From Waddliaceae bacterium (GTDB lineage: Bacteria; Chlamydiota; Chlamydiia; Chlamydiales; GCA-2709385), in assembly GCA_002709385.1 (NCBI GenBank), contig PAQS01000022.1:4292-68291 (forward strand): a DNA stretch of 64,000 nucleotides, read 5' to 3'. The notes below the pieces were generated by a model. The model was not told the origin of the DNA. It was given only the letters and a program-made list of their open reading frames with translations, and did not search any database. Each line of letters begins with the position of its first letter. Positions within the stretch are counted from its first letter, which is position 1. Below are positions 19,699-28,565 of the stretch, in pieces. The translations under genes and the position numbers were made by a program.

Positions 19699-19840
19699 TT
19701 TCCTCTCCTTTGCTTTGAAAGGGTTAAACCAAAAAACTATCAAAAAAATTTAAATTTAAACAAGAAACAAGTAGATTTTTTCTTTATTACTCATTAAAAT
19801 AAACAATCTAAAACATTAAAATTAATATATTTAGATTCTT

Positions 19841-21151
19841 ATGTCTTTATATCCTTTTCTAGATCTTATCTCTCACTTAAGTGGAATTGATGTATTAGAG
19901 AAATTTTCTAGTAAGGAAGAAAGTCGTTTCAAACTATCAGACTCTATATCCTCATCCTTAATTGAATACTTTAAAATAAACACATTTCATGAAGCTGTAT
20001 TAGGAAACTATCACACCCTCTTTCCTCAACTTTTCAAGGAATCTCCAGAAATGGTGGATGCGTTTATGAAGAATGGAATTCTTCCCCTCCACTATGCTAT
20101 CCGACACTGCCAAATCAGCTCCGTAAATCAACTGCTAGATTTAGGGGCCGATACTTTGCTTAAAGACTTAGATGATTTAACAGCACTTGATCATGCCATC
20201 ATTAGTGATAACGCTTGCATTAAGGATCTTTTATTTAAAAAATTAAACATCAAACACTTAGATATTCCGCTCGATTATCAATTGCTCTATAAATGGCGCA
20301 AAGACGCTTCAAAAATTAAAGAGCAAATAGACTCCCTCAAAAAACAAGAGACTTTTCATGGTACTACCCCTTTAATGCATGCTGCAATGACTGGATCTAT
20401 CAATGCTGTAAAAAAAGCATGGAAGGCTAGTGATCAAATCAACGATTTGGACTACGGTTCTCATTCTGTTTTGCACTATGCTGTGCTCGGAAAAGACCCA
20501 GAAACCGTAAAATTTTTAATAGACAAAATAGACCCTTCTCTTGTCTCTAGCCCTAATTTTCACGGAACAAGCCCTTTACATTTTGCTAGTATTTACGGTG
20601 ATAGCGAATTATGGAGAGCATTAGCTAAAGCAAGTACTCAAAACGTAAATACTAAAAATAGCCTCTTAACAAGTCCATTAGAATTAATCGCTCAAAACAC
20701 ATTAAAAACCGATCCTTTAGAAATTTCTGATGAAGAAGCTATCTTTTTTTTAAGTGGTATGGGGCACATAGCATATTCATTACTGAGCTCATTCTCTACA
20801 GCAAAAAATGATTCTAATTTAGCTGGAATTGGAAAAGGTATTGGAAATATATTCTCTAGTTATTACATATGCGCACACTTAGAATCTCAATGGGCAAAAG
20901 CCCTAACTATAGCCGCTGCATGCGGTCTTTGGGCTATCCCCCCCATAGGGTTTGCCTACGAATGCGCTAAAACAGTTTGCATCATTGCAGATATCGCTCA
21001 GGGTAGTGCACAAGCTATCCGTGGCTGGCCGATAGATAAAGAACGTGCAATGATAAAAGGAAGCATCCCTATCATTGCACTGAGCACTCAAATTCATGTC
21101 CTAAGTACTGTCTTTTTACAAAACTTCCATCAACTAAAATCAATATTTTAA
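19841..21151 (+). CDS. Ankyrin-repeat protein with C-terminal hydrophobic segments
   Basis: A 436-residue protein with ankyrin repeats in two blocks: GILPLHYAIRHCQISSVNQL with LDLGADTLLKD (about 80-115), and GTTPLMHAAMTGSINAVKKA, HSVLHYAVLGKDPETVKFLI and GTSPLHFASIYGDSELWRAL (about 175-270). The C-terminal 130 residues have hydrophobic segments (KALTIAAACGLWAIPPIGFA and SIPIIALSTQIHVLSTVFL), which could insert into a membrane. Ankyrin proteins in intracellular bacteria often act on host proteins; that role here is inference. It has its own AT-rich upstream region and no obvious operon partner. Confidence 0.8.
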   Translation: MSLYPFLDLISHLSGIDVLEKFSSKEESRFKLSDSISSSLIEYFKINTFHEAVLGNYHTLFPQLFKESPEMVDAFMKNGILPLHYAIRHCQISSVNQLLDLGADTLLKDLDDLTALDHAIISDNACIKDLLFKKLNIKHLDIPLDYQLLYKWRKDASKIKEQIDSLKKQETFHGTTPLMHAAMTGSINAVKKAWKASDQINDLDYGSHSVLHYAVLGKDPETVKFLIDKIDPSLVSSPNFHGTSPLHFASIYGDSELWRALAKASTQNVNTKNSLLTSPLELIAQNTLKTDPLEISDEEAIFFLSGMGHIAYSLLSSFSTAKNDSNLAGIGKGIGNIFSSYYICAHLESQWAKALTIAAACGLWAIPPIGFAYECAKTVCIIADIAQGSAQAIRGWPIDKERAMIKGSIPIIALSTQIHVLSTVFLQNFHQLKSIF

Positions 21152-21209
21152 AAGCATCTATAGACAAGCAAAATAAATTAAAGGTATATGGCATAAAAAA
21201 GGAGTGCCT

Positions 21210-21356
21210 ATGTTACGTTCACTTTTTATTACCTTGTCTTTATTTCTATTGTTAATTTGGTGTAGTCCTTCATCTAAGAATGAATATGAAGACTATACAG
21301 AAATTAAATCCTTCCCTGAGGACGTTCTTGAATTGAAAGATTTTTTTCTTGAATAG
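21210..21356 (+). CDS. Small exported protein, possible lipoprotein (48 aa)
   Basis: A short frame with AAAAAAGGAG seven bases before the ATG. It begins MLRS then a hydrophobic run LFITLSLFLLLIW followed by Cys18 and a polar, acidic 30-residue tail. The run looks like a signal peptide; Cys at its end hints at lipidation, but Trp at -1 is unlike a standard lipobox. Its 3' end overlaps the convergent 713-residue gene by 53 bases. Small size makes it uncertain, though the ribosome site and signal-like start support it. Confidence 0.5.
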   Translation: MLRSLFITLSLFLLLIWCSPSSKNEYEDYTEIKSFPEDVLELKDFFLE

Positions 21357-23445
21357 AAGCAAAAGTTACTTTTTCTTTATCGAGAAATAGTTTACATACA
21401 CGGGAAAGTATACTAATTTTATTTTTTACTACATTATTTAAGTCGATTTCCCCGAGTTGCAATTTAGCATTTACCTCAACTAATACTGAAATATCATTAA
21501 GAAGTTTTTGGTGAATATTTACTGGAAATCTTTCTGCTCCAATCATGTCTCTATTGAAATATTCATCAACATGAGGAATTTTGCTTAGAAACTCTTGTAA
21601 AGCCTTTGGGCTGTCCATTGTTTCGGGAATTTCTCCTTCTAAATGAGCTTTGATTTCTTGTGACAATATTTTCACTATAGGTCTTAATAGCTCTCCACAA
21701 TCATAACAATTTAAGGTGAATTCTTTAGGAACATAAGTATAAGAGCCGTCATCTTCTATATGAGCTTCATGTCGTTCTGTATACAGATAAATATCTTCTG
21801 GACGAGCAATTAAAGAACTAATCAGAGCTTTTGCTTCTCTTTGTTGCTCACGAAAGCGTTCTTTTTGACTAAAGAGAGTTCTTTTTCCTATATCATGCAC
21901 ATATCCTGTTCTACCTGAAAACGTTTCTTGAACAACGTTCTGAACAGATTCTATTTGAGTTGATACAGCATCTATGCCATTTGCACGACGAATAATTCCA
22001 TGTACAAGTGCAGCTTCTCCTAGCGGTACATATTTTTGCTGTTGATAACTCCATGTAAAAGCTGATTGTGTTTTTGCAAATACAGAGTGGACTCGCTTAA
22101 GAGTTCGTAGTTGTTTATCACTTAATTCTTTTGCTATTTCTTCTGGAATCGTATCGTAATGTTTAATCGCATTAGCAATTTTAGCTAGATGAAGAAGAAT
22201 ATCGCCTTCTTTTTCTAAATCAGCAAACTTTCCTTCATCAAGTAAGTACTGATAAGCTCCACATAGGTCTTGCGCCATCTTATCAAGGAATGCTTTATTG
22301 TTTCCTGACATAGTATCAAGCCACTTTACAAGATCTCTGCGCAAACTGTGATCTCTCATAAAATCTTCGTTGGATTGACAACAATGTAAACGGAAAAATG
22401 CATTCAATGCACTACGGTCGTCTGGGCGCTTATGTAATTCCTGCCCTATTAAATGCGACAAACGATAGTCATCAATGCCAGATAGCTGTAACTCTTGAAT
22501 AAAATACTCCATATTGGAGTAGAGTTGTCGACGTTTTTTTTCATCTAACGTTTTTCCCTCACAGGACAAAATTTTATGATGTACTTTCTCTACAAATAAC
22601 TCCAAAGCATGAAAAATATCTAAATCTTTTGCTTCCCATATCAAAGATACATAACTATATAGCTCAGCCAATAGATCAATACGCTTTGAAAACGGAATTT
22701 TATGAAGTTCTTTTCTCTCCACATCGCGCAAGAAATTAAGTACTGATTCTTCTAAAACACTTAATTTCGGTTCTTCAGACAAGCTATTTAAAACAATTTT
22801 ATCTTCTTCAAGTTCTCGAAAAACCGGGCGTAAAACAGCATCAAAAATTTCTGAAATTAACCCTTCGCAATAGCTTTTAACACGATCAAAATCCACATGA
22901 TTGATTTTTTGTTCGATAGATGGATGAGGACGCAAGCTGGTAATTAAATGACGCATAGCATCTGTATCCGCTGCATTCTCTAAAACTAAACGCAAATAAT
23001 GAACATCTTTTATATCCACACCACGATGACTTAAAGAATTCATTAAGATGCCTGACCTAGATACATCATTCGCTAATTGATAAGAAAAATCCTGTACCCA
23101 CAAAAGCCACTCCTCACGACTTTCTTGAATAGGTAAAACTTCCAACTGCTGATCAACACTACGAACCACAACACGATCTACCGAAGAAATATCAGCTTTT
23201 AAAAGCAATTTACAGATTTGCTTTACATCTCTTATCTCACTAGGAAAACATTCTTTAGGGTCTATTTTTGAATACTGCTCTCGGAAACTTTCCATAACGC
23301 GTTTATTGTCTATCCAGATACGAGAGCAAAGAAATTCCCAGCTTCTAGCAAGAAAAACGCTAATCCTACTCCAAAACGAAGGATTAGCAGCAGAAAGCAA
23401 ACAGCGCAAACGAGAGACCTCGTACTGATTTTTTCCTATATACAT
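21304..23445 (-). CDS. Large hypothetical helical protein
   Basis: A 713-residue protein from the first ATG at 23445; the frame is open to 23541 but only with a TTG start. I recognise no domain. It is soluble, rich in Glu, Leu and Arg and appears almost all helical. A short region near the C-terminus (FTLNCYDCGELLRPIVKIL) holds a CxxC pair, perhaps metal-binding, but this is isolated. There is no signal peptide. It shares style with the other long helical orphan proteins in this window and may be a lineage-specific protein. Confidence 0.7.
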   Translation of the reverse strand: MYIGKNQYEVSRLRCLLSAANPSFWSRISVFLARSWEFLCSRIWIDNKRVMESFREQYSKIDPKECFPSEIRDVKQICKLLLKADISSVDRVVVRSVDQQLEVLPIQESREEWLLWVQDFSYQLANDVSRSGILMNSLSHRGVDIKDVHYLRLVLENAADTDAMRHLITSLRPHPSIEQKINHVDFDRVKSYCEGLISEIFDAVLRPVFRELEEDKIVLNSLSEEPKLSVLEESVLNFLRDVERKELHKIPFSKRIDLLAELYSYVSLIWEAKDLDIFHALELFVEKVHHKILSCEGKTLDEKKRRQLYSNMEYFIQELQLSGIDDYRLSHLIGQELHKRPDDRSALNAFFRLHCCQSNEDFMRDHSLRRDLVKWLDTMSGNNKAFLDKMAQDLCGAYQYLLDEGKFADLEKEGDILLHLAKIANAIKHYDTIPEEIAKELSDKQLRTLKRVHSVFAKTQSAFTWSYQQQKYVPLGEAALVHGIIRRANGIDAVSTQIESVQNVVQETFSGRTGYVHDIGKRTLFSQKERFREQQREAKALISSLIARPEDIYLYTERHEAHIEDDGSYTYVPKEFTLNCYDCGELLRPIVKILSQEIKAHLEGEIPETMDSPKALQEFLSKIPHVDEYFNRDMIGAERFPVNIHQKLLNDISVLVEVNAKLQLGEIDLNNVVKNKISILSRVCKLFLDKEKVTFASIQEKNLSIQERPQGRI

Positions 23446-23611
23446 CTTTACTCTATCTTTAATTAAAAAAATGAACTTAGTTATCGTTTTTTTAACAATA
23501 AACAATCGACTTATACTATTATTATAATAATTAAAATTCAAACTATTATACTTAGTTCACTTTATTCTTTCCTCTCTTCATATTTTTTTTAAGATCATCT
23601 TAATGGTGACC

Positions 23612-23640
23612 TTGGCCTTATGACATGAATCCTGTATAAT
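23612..23640 (+). promoter_or_regulatory. Promoter of the ole operon
   Basis: TTGGCC at 23612-23617, 17 bases, and a perfect TATAAT at 23635-23640. It lies about 70 bases before the oleA ATG, with GGGGGGA at 23689-23695 in the leader. It is the only good promoter-like sequence before the four overlapping ole genes. Confidence 0.7.
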
Positions 23641-23708
23641 GCAGCTATTTTAACTATCTTGCTGTCCAGCAGGGTCCATTGGCCTTTTGGGGGGATCTAC
23701 ATTTAATC

Positions 23709-24737
23709 ATGTTTAAGTTAGCCAAATTCGAGCAGGTATCTATCGCTGGTGTGAGTTCGGTCGATGCTCCGGAACGAATATCAACTGAAGAGATAGAGGA
23801 TCTTTTAAAAGAGCCTATGGAGCGTGTGTATATGCGCCGTGGTTTTATGTCTAAGCACGTTGGTATTGAAGAACGTCGTCTTTGGCCTCGCGGTACCACT
23901 CCGAGTCAAGCTGCGACATTAGCAGCAGAAAAAGTAATTGAAGAAACAGGTATTGATCCATCTCGCATAGGTGTTTTGATTAATACAAGTGTAACCAAAG
24001 ACTACGTGGAGCCTTCCTGTGCATCTATTGTACATAGTAATTTGCGTTTGAGTCCTTATTGCATGAACTTTGATGTAAGCAATGCTTGTATGGGGTTTTT
24101 AAATGGGATGCATTTAGTTGGTAGCCTCATTGAAGGTGGCCAAATTGATTATGGTTTGGTAGTGAATGGTGAAGATAGTCGTACCTTGATGGAGAGTACG
24201 ATTCAGCGTTTACAAGGCCCTGATATTGGGGCAAAAGAATTTAGAAAGCACTTCGCCACGCTTACCTTAGGTTCTGGTGCAGCTGCCATGATTATCGGTC
24301 GTTCTGACTTACTTCCTGATAGTTCTCGTTTTCTGGGAGGGATGCATTTAGCAGCTACAGAGCATTATAAGCTATGTCATGGTAGTACAACAGCGATGTA
24401 CACAGACCCTACACGTTTGTTTAGGGCGGGAATTGATCTTGTTATGCGTTTAATTAATGAAGCAAAACAAGCTGTAAAGTGGAATCCAGCCTCTTATAAA
24501 GAATTGGTTCTCCATCAAATCAATCGTCTACATACCAATACCTTTTTAGATCGCATTGGTTATGCTCACGATAGGATTTTCCGTATTTATCCTAAGTATG
24601 GGAATGTTGGCCCAGCTACAATTCCGATTAGTTTAGCGAAATCTCTTGCTGCTGGACGTTTAAACAAAGGAGACCGTGTCTCTCTTGTTGGTGTTGGTAG
24701 CGGTTTAAACAGTGCAATTTTTGATATAGTTTGCTAA
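23709..24737 (+). CDS. oleA: OleA, thiolase-like acyl-CoA condensing enzyme
   Basis: A 342-residue KAS III-like enzyme. OleA condenses two fatty acyl-CoAs head to head, giving a 2-alkyl-3-ketoalkanoic acid. The triad is Cys127 (in SNACMGF), His269 (LHQINRLH) and Asn299 (YGNVGPAT). Glu101 sits 26 residues before the Cys. The spacings Glu-Cys 26, Cys-His 142 and Cys-Asn 172 equal those I recall for Xanthomonas OleA (E117, C143, H285, N315), where the Glu reaches into the partner subunit. This argues for OleA rather than FabH. I chose ATG 23709; an upstream TTG in frame is less likely. Its TAA overlaps the oleB ATG (TAATG). It is followed by oleB, oleC and oleD. Confidence 0.92.
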   Translation: MFKLAKFEQVSIAGVSSVDAPERISTEEIEDLLKEPMERVYMRRGFMSKHVGIEERRLWPRGTTPSQAATLAAEKVIEETGIDPSRIGVLINTSVTKDYVEPSCASIVHSNLRLSPYCMNFDVSNACMGFLNGMHLVGSLIEGGQIDYGLVVNGEDSRTLMESTIQRLQGPDIGAKEFRKHFATLTLGSGAAAMIIGRSDLLPDSSRFLGGMHLAATEHYKLCHGSTTAMYTDPTRLFRAGIDLVMRLINEAKQAVKWNPASYKELVLHQINRLHTNTFLDRIGYAHDRIFRIYPKYGNVGPATIPISLAKSLAAGRLNKGDRVSLVGVGSGLNSAIFDIVC

Positions 24738-25624
24738 TGACCACAAGTACTTATCCTTTTCAAGGGCATTATCTAAAACTTAACAAGCTAGCGTATCATT
24801 ATTTAGATGAAGGGCAAGGTGAACCAGTTCTTATGGTTCACGGTAACCCTAGCTGGTCATATTACTACCGTAATTTAGCAATGGCTTTGCGTAAAGAATA
24901 CCGAGTCATTGTACCTGATCATATGGGTTGTGGTTATTCGGATAAACCTAGTGATGACCAATATCACTATACCCTCCAACAAAGAATTGATGACCTAGAT
25001 GCTTTAATGGATCATCTTTCCATAGAAGCTCCCATCAACTTAGTTCTTCATGATTGGGGAGGTTTGATTGGGATGGGCTATGCGGTGAAGCATCCTGAAA
25101 AAATCAAAAGTATTACGATTCTCAATACAGCAGCATTTCATTTACCCGAAGGCAAACGCTTACCATGGGAACTGTATTTATCTCGTTCTCCATTAGGAAC
25201 TTTGCTTATTCGTCGTTTCAATGCTTTTAGTCGTACCACAGCATGGATTGGGTGTCGTAGGCATCCAATGTCTAAAGAGCTGAGAGACGCTTATTGCGCT
25301 CCTTATAACTCGTATCAAAATCGTATTGCTACTTTGCGTTTTGTGCAGGATATACCTTTAAGCCCTAAAGATGAGGCGTATTCTGTTGTCACAAACATAC
25401 AAAATCAGCTTAAGCGTTTTGAGCAGCTGCCGATTTTGATATGCTGGGGAGAAAAAGACCCTGTTTTTGATACAGACTATCTCCGTGAATGGGAAAAGGT
25501 TTTCCCATCAGCTAGGATTCACCGTTTTCCTGATTGCGGTCACTATATCTTGGAAGATGCTCAAGATGAAGTTATTCCTTTGATTCATTCGTTCTTAAAA
25601 TCTAAGAAAACTTATGACCAATAA
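24737..25624 (+). CDS. oleB: OleB, beta-lactone decarboxylase (alpha/beta-hydrolase)
   Basis: A 295-residue hydrolase of the haloalkane-dehalogenase-like type. VHGNPSWSYYYRN forms the oxyanion region, LHDWGGLIG carries the nucleophile Asp106, and FPDCGHYILEDA the catalytic His269. OleB removes CO2 from the cis-beta-lactone made by OleC to give a long-chain cis-olefin. By sequence alone it could be taken for a dehalogenase; its place between oleA and oleC decides the call. Start ATG 24737 overlaps the oleA stop by one base, and its end overlaps oleC by 11 bases, so translation is coupled. Confidence 0.9.
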   Translation: MTTSTYPFQGHYLKLNKLAYHYLDEGQGEPVLMVHGNPSWSYYYRNLAMALRKEYRVIVPDHMGCGYSDKPSDDQYHYTLQQRIDDLDALMDHLSIEAPINLVLHDWGGLIGMGYAVKHPEKIKSITILNTAAFHLPEGKRLPWELYLSRSPLGTLLIRRFNAFSRTTAWIGCRRHPMSKELRDAYCAPYNSYQNRIATLRFVQDIPLSPKDEAYSVVTNIQNQLKRFEQLPILICWGEKDPVFDTDYLREWEKVFPSARIHRFPDCGHYILEDAQDEVIPLIHSFLKSKKTYDQ

Positions 25625-27290
25625 TAAAGATATCAATGTTTGTGATTTTTTAGACCGTCAAGCGGACAAAACACCTTATGCCCCAGCCGTCATTTACCCT
25701 GAGCGTAAAGACCGAAAAGGACGTACTGCCTATACAAGGCTCAGCTACGAACAATTGGTAATAGACAGCAAGCGCATGGCTAGTGGCCTAAAGAAGATTG
25801 GCATTAAAAAAGGAACACGTTGTGTTCTAATGGTTCCACCAAGCCTAGATTTTATGGGCTTAGCATTTGGCTTGATACGTTTAGGAGCTGTCCCCATTCT
25901 CGTTGACCCTGGAATGGGCCTTCGTTCACTTAAAAACTGCCTTCATACAGCCAAACCCAATGCTTTCATAGGCACAACAAAAGCTCACCTTGCCCGCTGT
26001 ATATTAGGTTGGGCTAAACAGAGTAATGAAATCAATATTACCGTAGGCATGAAACTATTCTGGGGTGGTCATACTTACGAGAATATTTATAAAAAAGGTA
26101 GCTTAGATGATAGCTTCTCCTCTACCACTTCAGACGATACCGCTGCGATAGCTTTTACTAGTGGAAGTACGGGTATTCCCAAAGGAGTTCTTTACCAACA
26201 TAAGCAGTTTGCAGGACAAATCCAACTCTTGAAATCAGCGTTTGATATTCAAGAAGGTGAAATCGATTTATCTACATTTCCCCTTTTTACCCTATTTAAT
26301 CCAGCAATGGGAGTTTGTTCTGTTATTCCCGATATGGACCCCACCCGACCAGGAAAAGTTAACCCAAAAAATATCGTAGATCCTATTCGAGACTTAGGAA
26401 TTACACACATGTTTGGCTCTCCAGCCCTCCTCAAACGAGTAGGAGAATACGTCAGCAAGCAGAACATTAAACTCCCTTCACTTAAACGTATTCTCTCCGC
26501 CGGAGCACCAGTACCCGCATCCACCCTCAAACTATTTCATTCATCTCTGAATCCTAAAGCAGAAATTTTTACTCCCTACGGAGCTACGGAAGCTTTACCT
26601 GTAAGCTGTATAGGAAGTAGAGAGATTTTAACAGATACATGTGAACGAAGTGCACAAGGAAAAGGGACCTGTATTGGCCGGCCTATTCCTGGCAATGATT
26701 TACGAATCATTCCTATTAGTGATGAGACCATTCATCAATGGACGTGGGATTTAGAACTACCTCCTGGTGAAATCGGAGAAATTGTCGTTCGTGGCCCAAG
26801 CGTAACCAAAGAGTACTTCAATAATCCAGGAGCAACAAAACTCGCTAAAATCCCAATTCCTGGTAGCAATGATGTATGGCATCGTATGGGTGACTTAGGC
26901 TACTTCGATGAAAAGGGAAGAGTATGGTTTTGCGGTCGAATGAGCCAACGGGTTCGCCTTTCCACAGAAACCTTGTTTACAGTTCCATGCGAAGCGGTCT
27001 TCAATACACACCCTCAAGTCTTGCGCACTGCCCTGGTAGAAGTACATAAAGATCGCTCTTCTAGCGCTGCATTGTGCGTAGAACTTCGTTCTCCTGCAAA
27101 AGGAGAAGCGCGCAAGAAAATTCTAGAGGAGCTCAACAGTATTAGCCAGAAACACCCTCATACCCAATCCATTCAACACATACTTTTTCACCGCTCTTTC
27201 CCAGTAGATATTCGCCATAACTCAAAGATTTTCCGTGAGAAACTCGCTATTTGGGCTCAAAAAGAGATTGAATCAGGAGCAGGTGTATGA
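25614..27290 (+). CDS. oleC: OleC, beta-lactone synthetase (AMP-forming family)
   Basis: A 558-residue member of the acyl-adenylate-forming superfamily. The P-loop FTSGSTGIPKG is at about 183-193, the YGATEALP motif at about 323-330, and the GDLGYFDEKGRVWFCGR hinge region at about 427-443. OleC adenylates the 2-alkyl-3-hydroxyalkanoic acid from OleD and closes it to a beta-lactone. Ordinary acyl-CoA ligases share these motifs, so the ole context carries the assignment. It overlaps oleB by 11 bases and oleD by 4 (ATGA). Confidence 0.9.
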   Translation: MTNNKDINVCDFLDRQADKTPYAPAVIYPERKDRKGRTAYTRLSYEQLVIDSKRMASGLKKIGIKKGTRCVLMVPPSLDFMGLAFGLIRLGAVPILVDPGMGLRSLKNCLHTAKPNAFIGTTKAHLARCILGWAKQSNEINITVGMKLFWGGHTYENIYKKGSLDDSFSSTTSDDTAAIAFTSGSTGIPKGVLYQHKQFAGQIQLLKSAFDIQEGEIDLSTFPLFTLFNPAMGVCSVIPDMDPTRPGKVNPKNIVDPIRDLGITHMFGSPALLKRVGEYVSKQNIKLPSLKRILSAGAPVPASTLKLFHSSLNPKAEIFTPYGATEALPVSCIGSREILTDTCERSAQGKGTCIGRPIPGNDLRIIPISDETIHQWTWDLELPPGEIGEIVVRGPSVTKEYFNNPGATKLAKIPIPGSNDVWHRMGDLGYFDEKGRVWFCGRMSQRVRLSTETLFTVPCEAVFNTHPQVLRTALVEVHKDRSSSAALCVELRSPAKGEARKKILEELNSISQKHPHTQSIQHILFHRSFPVDIRHNSKIFREKLAIWAQKEIESGAGV

Positions 27291-28276
27291 AAATTCTTAT
27301 TACCGGAGGTGCTGGCTTTCTTGGCAAAGCCATTATTCAACAATTACTTCAAAGAGGAGAAACGGTTCGTACTTACTCAAGGGGCCACTACCCAGAACTA
27401 ATAGAGATGGGAGTTGAAACCTTTCAAGGAGACCTCAACGACTCTCAAACCTTAAACAAAGCAGTAGAATCTTGTGATGCTGTCATACACGTTGCCGCTA
27501 AAGCGGGTATTTGGGGATCATATAAAAGCTACTACAAAAGTAATGTATTAGGAACAAAAGCAGTCATCCAAGCTTGCTTGAAAACAGGAGTCAAACGTCT
27601 CGTATATACAAGCTCTCCAAGTGTTGTTTTTGGAGGAGAAAACCTTTCCGGAGTCAATGAATCCATCCCTTATCCTTCTTCCTTTTTAGCCGCATATCCA
27701 TCAACTAAAGCGGAAGCAGAACAAATAGTACTAAAAGCAAACAGTGAGCAATTGCAAACTGTTGCTTTGCGTCCTCATCTTATTTGGGGACCAGGAGACC
27801 GGCACTTAGTCCCAAAGCTCATCGCTCGTGCGAAAGCAGCTAAACTTCGTTTTATTGGAAAAGATAACCCTCTTGTAGATACCGTATACATTGATAACGC
27901 AGCAGAAGCTCACCTCAACGCTTTGGACCGCCTAACTCCAGGTTCACGTATTTGCGGCAAAAGCTATTTTATTTCACAAGGAGAGCCCATCGGCATTAAA
28001 GATTGGGTCAACAGTCTGCTTTTAGCTGCGAAAGTTCCCCCTGTACAAAAATCTATTCCTTACTCCGTCGCATACGGAGCCGCCTATTTTTTTGAAACAT
28101 TGTATAAAGGCCTAAGAATAGAAAAAGACCCACCACTCACTCGCTTCCTCGTACAACAACTAGCAAAAGAGCACTGGTTCGATATATCCGCAGCTCGTGA
28201 AGAACTAGGATATCAACCTAAGGTGAGTATTGAAGAAGGAATGCGGCGCTTAAGTGCCACATTATCCAAACAATAG
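27287..28276 (+). CDS. oleD: OleD, 2-alkyl-3-ketoalkanoate reductase (SDR)
   Basis: A 329-residue extended short-chain dehydrogenase resembling 3-beta-hydroxysteroid dehydrogenases. TGGAGFLG at 6-13 is the NAD(P)-binding loop, HVAAKAG follows strand 4, TSSPSVVF holds the active-site Ser/Thr, and Y137-P-S-T-K141 is the catalytic YxxxK. OleD reduces the OleA product to the beta-hydroxy acid used by OleC. Its ATG overlaps the oleC stop. The gene ends the operon; no terminator stem is seen, but two inverted-repeat units follow directly and could form hairpins. Confidence 0.92.
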   Translation: MKILITGGAGFLGKAIIQQLLQRGETVRTYSRGHYPELIEMGVETFQGDLNDSQTLNKAVESCDAVIHVAAKAGIWGSYKSYYKSNVLGTKAVIQACLKTGVKRLVYTSSPSVVFGGENLSGVNESIPYPSSFLAAYPSTKAEAEQIVLKANSEQLQTVALRPHLIWGPGDRHLVPKLIARAKAAKLRFIGKDNPLVDTVYIDNAAEAHLNALDRLTPGSRICGKSYFISQGEPIGIKDWVNSLLLAAKVPPVQKSIPYSVAYGAAYFFETLYKGLRIEKDPPLTRFLVQQLAKEHWFDISAAREELGYQPKVSIEEGMRRLSATLSKQ

Positions 28277-28287
28277 AAGCCAACGCA

Positions 28288-28404
28288 CCCTTTCTTGCCG
28301 CCTCCGCTTCTTGGATTCGCTGCGTTTAAATACCAAACACTATTATCCAACACGAAACCTAAATAAAAAAAACGCGGCGAGGCAAAGAGGCTACGTCGCA
28401 GAGA
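28288..28404. repeat. MITE-like inverted-repeat element, copy A
   Basis: The unit is two roughly 35-base arms facing each other around an AT-rich centre: a left arm ending TGCGTTTAAA at 28321-28330 and a right arm starting AACGCGGCGAGG at 28371. The same arm sequence recurs at 35942-36079 and 41654-41816. A second unit in the same orientation starts 145 bases later. It has no coding capacity. Confidence 0.7.
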
Positions 28405-28432
28405 AGATTAAAGTTCCTAACCCAGAAAATAA

Positions 28433-28550
28433 CCCTTTCTTGGCGCCTCCGCTTCTTGGATTCTCTGCGTTTAAATACCAAACACTGTTATCCAACACGA
28501 AACCTAAATTAAAAAAATGCGGCGAAACAAAGGAATTAAGCCGCAGAAAG
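28433..28550. repeat. MITE-like inverted-repeat element, copy B (direct duplicate of copy A)
   Basis: Nearly the same sequence as 28288-28404, shifted by 145 bases, including the shared central stretch ACCAAACACT.TTATCCAACA. The right arm is more diverged (TGCGGCGAAACAAAGG). The pair fills the gap between oleD and the convergent gene ending at 28566. Confidence 0.7.
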
Positions 28551-28565
28551 TATGATGTATTTTTC

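Noticed and set aside
24737-25624. Haloalkane dehalogenase
   Set aside because: Fold and triad would fit, but the gene is embedded in oleABCD, where OleB is the expected homologue.
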